DNA from: Aquificota bacterium
GTDB lineage: Bacteria; Aquificota; Aquificia; Aquificales; Hydrogenothermaceae
Direction: 5' to 3'
Assembly (NCBI GenBank): GCA_013153235.1
Contig: JAADEU010000038.1
Coordinates: forward strand, 1-7,619
DNA: 7,619 bases
A program made the position numbers and the translations under genes. A model generated the notes under the pieces. That model did not search any database. It was given only the letters and a program-made list of their open reading frames with translations, and was not told the origin of the DNA. Below are positions 4,567 to 7,619 of the stretch, in pieces (position 1 is the first letter of the stretch; each line of letters begins with the position of its first letter).

Positions 4567-5806
4567 TACATATGTTCTGCTTTTTAAGATTATTTTTTCA
4601 ATGGCCTCAGGTCTTTTAATAGGTCTGGAAAGGGAACACAGAACAAAAAGGGAGATCTTTGCAGGAATCAGGACATTTCCCCTTATATCTGTCCTTGGGA
4701 TGCTATCTGGGCTTATATTTGATAAATACTGGGACGGGATACTATATTTTACATTTGGGGCGGTGGTCCTTCTGGCGGTAATAAATTACTACCTTGAGTA
4801 CCAGAAGGACATAGGCTCAACAACGGAAATAGCCACTTTTATAGCCTTTATCATCGGACTGCTTATTTATTATGAACATTACTACATAGCTGCGTTTCTG
4901 TCAGTCGCCACAACAGGTCTTCTTGCACTGAAAAGAACACTTGAGAAGTTTGCAAAAAATATATCTGAAGAGGATATATTTGCCATACTGAAGTTCGCCC
5001 TGGTAACTGTGGTTATCTACCCCCTACTTCCGGATAAAAATTTTGGGCCATTTGATGCCATAAATCCCAAAAATATTTGGGAGATGGTAGTTCTGGTTTC
5101 TGTGATAGATTTTCTGGCTTACATAATACTGCGGTGGAAGGGGACAAAAACCCTCTGGATAACAGGTGTTATAGGGGGAATGATTTCCTCCACAGCTGTC
5201 TCGTACGAGCTTGCAAAACTGTCAAGGAAATACTCTGCAGTTACCTATTCTGCGCTGTTCGGTATCGTTCTGGCATGGCTTATTATGAACTTCAGGGTCT
5301 TATTCCTCAGCGGCGTTGTTAACACAGAGGTTACACTTACCCTGCTATGGCCTGTACTGGCTCTATCTGGAGTTTATGTTGTGATTATAGGATTTATCTA
5401 TATAAAAAATAGGGAACAGATAAGCCGCTCTTCCCAGCAGGAGATACCATTTACAAATCCATTCCAGATAAGTTCTGCCCTTCAATTTGGGGTTATTTAC
5501 GGAATTATCATATTTGCAACCAAAGCCCTCCAGCACTACTACGGCTCAAAGGGTGTGTACATAGCAAGCTTTATATCAGGTGTGATAGATGTTGATGCAA
5601 TAACCCTATCCCTGTCAACACTTGCAAAAAACGGAACCCTGACAACAATAATAGCCGCAAAGGCTATAGTTATCGCAATAGTATCAAACAGCATATTCAA
5701 GTTCCTGTATATATTCATGTTTGGAAATAAAAAACTTGTCCGGAATATGACCGTTTTCCTTCTGGTGACGGTTCTATTTGGTATCCTCTATTTCATCATT
5801 TATTAA
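4544..5806 (+). CDS. MgtC/SapB - DUF4010 family polytopic membrane protein
   Basis: This is a 420-residue, very hydrophobic inner-membrane protein with about 11-12 predicted helices. The N-terminal MgtC/SapB domain (about 10-135) is marked by GLLIGLEREHR (23-33) and FAGIRTFPLISVLGML (39-54). The C-terminal DUF4010 domain (about 180-395) is marked by GVIGGMISSTAVSYELAKLS (208-227) and SGVIDVDAITLSLSTLA (345-361). Members of this two-domain family are common, but I know of no established transport activity; MgtC itself is tied to magnesium stress and control of ATP synthase in Salmonella. The ATG at 4544 has AGGGA about 9 nt upstream and lies inside the rusA 3' end, so the two genes are probably cotranscribed. 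Its last 33 bases are shared antisense with the DUF72 gene. Confidence 0.9.
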   Translation: MEFKLGSDTYVLLFKIIFSMASGLLIGLEREHRTKREIFAGIRTFPLISVLGMLSGLIFDKYWDGILYFTFGAVVLLAVINYYLEYQKDIGSTTEIATFIAFIIGLLIYYEHYYIAAFLSVATTGLLALKRTLEKFAKNISEEDIFAILKFALVTVVIYPLLPDKNFGPFDAINPKNIWEMVVLVSVIDFLAYIILRWKGTKTLWITGVIGGMISSTAVSYELAKLSRKYSAVTYSALFGIVLAWLIMNFRVLFLSGVVNTEVTLTLLWPVLALSGVYVVIIGFIYIKNREQISRSSQQEIPFTNPFQISSALQFGVIYGIIIFATKALQHYYGSKGVYIASFISGVIDVDAITLSLSTLAKNGTLTTIIAAKAIVIAIVSNSIFKFLYIFMFGNKKLVRNMTVFLLVTVLFGILYFIIY

Positions 5807-6511
5807 GCTACGAAATAAAGCAGCATTATCCGGAGCATGGGCATCAAAGTCATTATTAAAGTATGCGTAAAGCAGTTCTGCTGAACGGGCTTTTCTGGCC
5901 CATTCCATAAGCTCCTCCCTGGAGTAATTGTACCTGTACCATTTATCCCTGCCGTGGAATCTAATGTAGGCCTTTTTATTTATCTCTACGTAATCTTCAG
6001 GCAGTCTAGGGGCACTTACGCTACAGAAAATGATATCCCTTTCCCTGAAAAGATTGTAAACCCTGTCATCCCACCAGGAAGGATGTCTGAACTCAAATAC
6101 AATCAGGAGGTCAGGATTTACCGCTTTTTGAACCCTTTCTATATTTTTTTCGTTAAACCTGAATGAAGGTGGCATCTGAAACAGAATTGCCCCCAGCTTT
6201 TCACCAAGCCCCTGTTCTACCTCAAGGTAAAATCTGTCAAGGAGCTGTGAGACATCCTTGAGTCTCTTTTCGTGGGTAATCTGCCTGTTTACCTTGAGAC
6301 TGATTTTAAAACCCTCAGGGGCCTGATTGTAGAACCTTCTCAGATTTTTCTTTTCCGGAAATTTATAAAAAGTGGAGTTCAGCTCAACAGTATTAAATAC
6401 ACCGGTATAAAACTCAAACCATTTTGATGGCTTTAAATCCTCAGGGTAAAATCTTCCCTTCCACTCCCAGTAAAAAAAGCCACTTGTACCGATATATCTT
6501 TCCATTGACAT
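5774..6511 (-). CDS. DUF72 (YecE-like) TIM-barrel protein
   Basis: The 245-residue protein has the full set of DUF72 signatures in order: GTSGFFYWEWKGRFYP (8-23), NTVELNSTFYKFP (40-52), GAILFQMPPSF (107-117), VFEFRHPSW (138-146), AYIRFHGR (181-188) and FNNDFDAHAPDNA (218-230). The family adopts a TIM-barrel fold with a conserved acidic and aromatic pocket, widespread in bacteria and archaea; its biochemical role is unknown. No signal peptide or membrane segment is seen, so it is cytosolic. The ATG at 6511 follows bioD by 15 nt; an ATG two codons later (6505) is equally possible, and neither has a strong ribosome site, which suggests translational coupling to bioD. The 3' end runs convergently 33 bp into the MgtC-family gene. 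Confidence 0.93.
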   Translation of the reverse strand: MSMERYIGTSGFFYWEWKGRFYPEDLKPSKWFEFYTGVFNTVELNSTFYKFPEKKNLRRFYNQAPEGFKISLKVNRQITHEKRLKDVSQLLDRFYLEVEQGLGEKLGAILFQMPPSFRFNEKNIERVQKAVNPDLLIVFEFRHPSWWDDRVYNLFRERDIIFCSVSAPRLPEDYVEINKKAYIRFHGRDKWYRYNYSREELMEWARKARSAELLYAYFNNDFDAHAPDNAALFRSLINDEIEDTK

Positions 6512-6526
6512 CCAGCCGGAAAAATA

Positions 6527-7204
6527 TTAACAATCAAAAATCAGCTCCAGAACACCGAGGAGACGGTAGTAGCATTCATCAACAGGGGTATCTGAACGGC
6601 TGCACAGGGCAAGTATATCAACACCTGTCATCTGGGCTATCACCTCTGGATTGGTATCTTCACTTATGTCCTCCCCTGTGTACCCATTAAGGATTATGCC
6701 CCTTATCTCTGCATTTATAAAGTTCAGGACATCAACTGTAAGGGCGGTGTGATTAATAGTTCCAAGGCCTGCCTGTGCAACTATAAGTACAGGCAGTCCT
6801 GTTTCGTATATAAAATCAGCGTATGTATAAATCTGACCGTACTGCTCTGTAATAGGAACCTTCAGGCCACCGGCACCTTCCACAATAATATACTCGTATT
6901 TTGACTGGAGGCTGTCCAGGTGGGCATACAGTCTGTTAATATCAATTTCTTCCCCTTCAAGTTGCTGTGCAACAAACGGGGCAACAGGCTGGGTAAATCT
7001 GTAAACGGTAATCTCATCAAGGGGCTGGCCAGTTATTTTAGACAGGAGTTCCCCGTCAGAACAGACCTGCCCACACCCTGTTTCCACAGGTTTATAGTAA
7101 CCTACAGAGTATCCCCTATCCTTTAGAATTTTCGCAAGTGCTGCACTTACTGTTGTTTTGCCAACACCTGTATCTGTAGCTGTAACAAAGATACTTTTGG
7201 GCAA
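6527..7204 (-). CDS. bioD: Dethiobiotin synthetase (ATP-dependent), TTG start
   Basis: BioD closes the ureido ring of 7,8-diaminopelargonate with CO2 and ATP to give dethiobiotin, the step before biotin synthase. At 225 residues it has the usual length. The P-loop is TDTGVGKT (10-17), with K38 in YYKPVETG, the EGAGGL segment (109-114) that contacts substrate and the gamma-phosphate region, and ILNGY (171-175) near the nucleotide base. The start must be the TTG at 7204: an in-frame TGA lies five codons upstream and the P-loop begins only nine residues later, leaving no ATG or GTG choice. The TTG follows the stop of the Cys-rich gene by one base, with only a weak GGTGAAG nearby, so translation probably relies on readthrough of ribosomes from that gene. 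Downstream of fabD, it fits biotin as cofactor for malonyl-CoA synthesis. Confidence 0.95.
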   Translation of the reverse strand: MPKSIFVTATDTGVGKTTVSAALAKILKDRGYSVGYYKPVETGCGQVCSDGELLSKITGQPLDEITVYRFTQPVAPFVAQQLEGEEIDINRLYAHLDSLQSKYEYIIVEGAGGLKVPITEQYGQIYTYADFIYETGLPVLIVAQAGLGTINHTALTVDVLNFINAEIRGIILNGYTGEDISEDTNPEVIAQMTGVDILALCSRSDTPVDECYYRLLGVLELIFDC

Positions 7205-7205
7205 T

Positions 7206-7418
7206 TTAGTCTTTCTTCACCCCGGATGTGTCTTTCTTTGCACACTTTTCACACTCTACCTTTTTGCCACCAACTATCTCTTTACCCTTATACCCTTCAG
7301 GGGCTTCCACCTTTGTTTTTCCACAGTCTGGGCATCCTGCCGCTGCCTGTTTACATGGACATGCAAGGGCTACAGAACTCAGCCCTAAAAATGCCAGAGC
7401 CATCAGTAAATTTCTCAT
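7206..7418 (-). CDS. Small exported Cys-rich protein
   Basis: I do not recognise a named family. Three ATG codons occur in a row (7424, 7421, 7418). The ribosome site AAAAGGAG ends only 2 nt before the first but 8 nt before the third, so I take 7418, giving 70 residues. A Sec signal peptide (MRNLLMALAFLGLSSVALA) ends in ALA just before C20. The mature part of 51 residues has six Cys in three close pairs: C20-x-C22, C29-x2-C32 and C56-x2-C59, with many Lys. The residues before C20 lack a good lipobox (Ala at -3), so a free periplasmic protein is likelier than a lipoprotein, though not certain. Paired Cys suggest metal binding or disulfide/sulfur chemistry outside the cytoplasm. It lies between fabD and bioD without an obvious link to either. 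Confidence 0.8.
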   Translation of the reverse strand: MRNLLMALAFLGLSSVALACPCKQAAAGCPDCGKTKVEAPEGYKGKEIVGGKKVECEKCAKKDTSGVKKD

Positions 7419-7446
7419 CATCATTTCTCCTTTTAATGTTTTTTAT

Positions 7447-7476
7447 ATAGTACTATATTTTCTGTATATCTTCCAA
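7447..7476 (-). promoter_or_regulatory. Candidate promoter inside the fabD 3' end
   Basis: On the minus strand TTGGAA (7476-7471) and TACTAT (7452-7447) are separated by 18 nt. This promoter would drive the Cys-rich gene, bioD and the DUF72 gene independently of fabD. The -10 lies within a perfect 14-bp palindrome, ATATAGTACTATAT (7445-7458), which also contains the fabD stop codon. Confidence 0.4.
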
Positions 7477-7619
7477 AGTCTGTATATTTATAAGTTTACT
7501 GCCTTTTGCAATTCTTTTTATGAGGCCGGTCAGAACCTTTTTGGGTCCTATTTCCATAAAACTGTCCACCCCATCATTTACCATAAACTCAACAGACTGA
7601 ACCCATCTTACAGGTGAGT
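7453..7619 (-). CDS. fabD: Malonyl-CoA:ACP transacylase, C-terminal 54 residues (runs off the window)
   Basis: The frame enters at the right edge of the window and stops at TAG 7455-7453. The visible part reads SPVRWVQSVEF, then DGVDSFMEIGPKKVLTGLIKRI, the characteristic C-terminal end of FabD; the catalytic GHSLGE region lies outside the window. FabD loads malonyl groups onto acyl carrier protein for fatty-acid synthesis, in the cytosol. The final residues (NIQTLEDIQKI) match the usual short tail after the last helix. Only 28 nt separate it from the Cys-rich gene. Confidence 0.9.
   Translation of the reverse strand, partial: SPVRWVQSVEFMVNDGVDSFMEIGPKKVLTGLIKRIAKGSKLINIQTLEDIQKI

Noticed and set aside
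5740..5775. Terminator after the DUF72 gene
   Set aside because: ACCGT and ACGGT could pair, but the stem has only 5 bp and no U-tract follows on either strand.
7356..7375. Lipoprotein signal in the Cys-rich protein
   Set aside because: The residues before C20 are A-L-A, lacking the hydrophobic residue at -3 of a lipobox; a signal peptidase I site fits better.
7228..7617. A 129-residue plus-strand frame at the right edge
   Set aside because: It is antisense to both the Cys-rich gene and the fabD 3' end, which have signal peptide and family motifs respectively.

Overview
The window is ordinary chromosomal bacterial DNA, densely packed and moderately AT-rich. Strong AAGGAGG ribosome binding sites, a liking for ATA (Ile) and AGA/AGG (Arg) codons, and Lys/Glu-rich proteins suggest a thermophile. 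The gene mix (periplasmic sulfurtransferase, YeeE/YedE carrier, exported molybdoenzyme, RusA resolvase) would fit a sulfur-metabolising chemolithotroph of the Aquificota. That placement is inference from gene content and style, not from a marker gene. No RNA gene, CRISPR array, insertion sequence or phage module is visible.

Region A (1-3862, minus strand) looks like one operon, read from 3862 down to beyond base 1. In transcription order it encodes an exported two-domain rhodanese (thiosulfate sulfurtransferase), a YeeE/YedE sulfur-compound permease, a 48-residue single-pass membrane protein, a membrane-anchored rhodanese-like protein, and the N-terminal 336 residues of a Tat-exported type II DMSO-reductase-family molybdoenzyme. 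The rhodanese-like protein has lost its catalytic Cys and ends in a Gly5-Cys-Leu tail. The junctions are tight (52, 19, -1 and 29 nt). I read this as a cell-envelope sulfur module: one protein makes or moves sulfane sulfur, one transports a sulfur species, one may carry sulfur on a flexible Cys tail, and a molybdoenzyme does redox chemistry. The arrangement, and above all the Gly5-Cys-Leu tail, is the most interesting part of the window.

Region B (3863-4089) is a divergent intergenic region. It holds a candidate promoter for region A overlapping a perfect TTGAC-N4-GTCAA palindrome of CRP/FNR type, an extended -10 promoter reading rightward, and a long AT-rich hairpin just before rusA.

Region C (4090-5806, plus strand) holds rusA (Holliday-junction resolvase) overlapped by 23 nt with a 420-residue MgtC/SapB-DUF4010 membrane protein.

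Region D (5774-7619, minus strand), read leftward, holds the 3' end of fabD, a small exported Cys-rich protein, bioD (forced TTG start) and a DUF72 protein whose 3' end overlaps the convergent MgtC-family gene by 33 bp. fabD and bioD link malonyl-ACP supply to biotin synthesis; the Cys-rich protein and DUF72 have no evident tie to that pathway. No gene-free stretch exceeds 300 bases.
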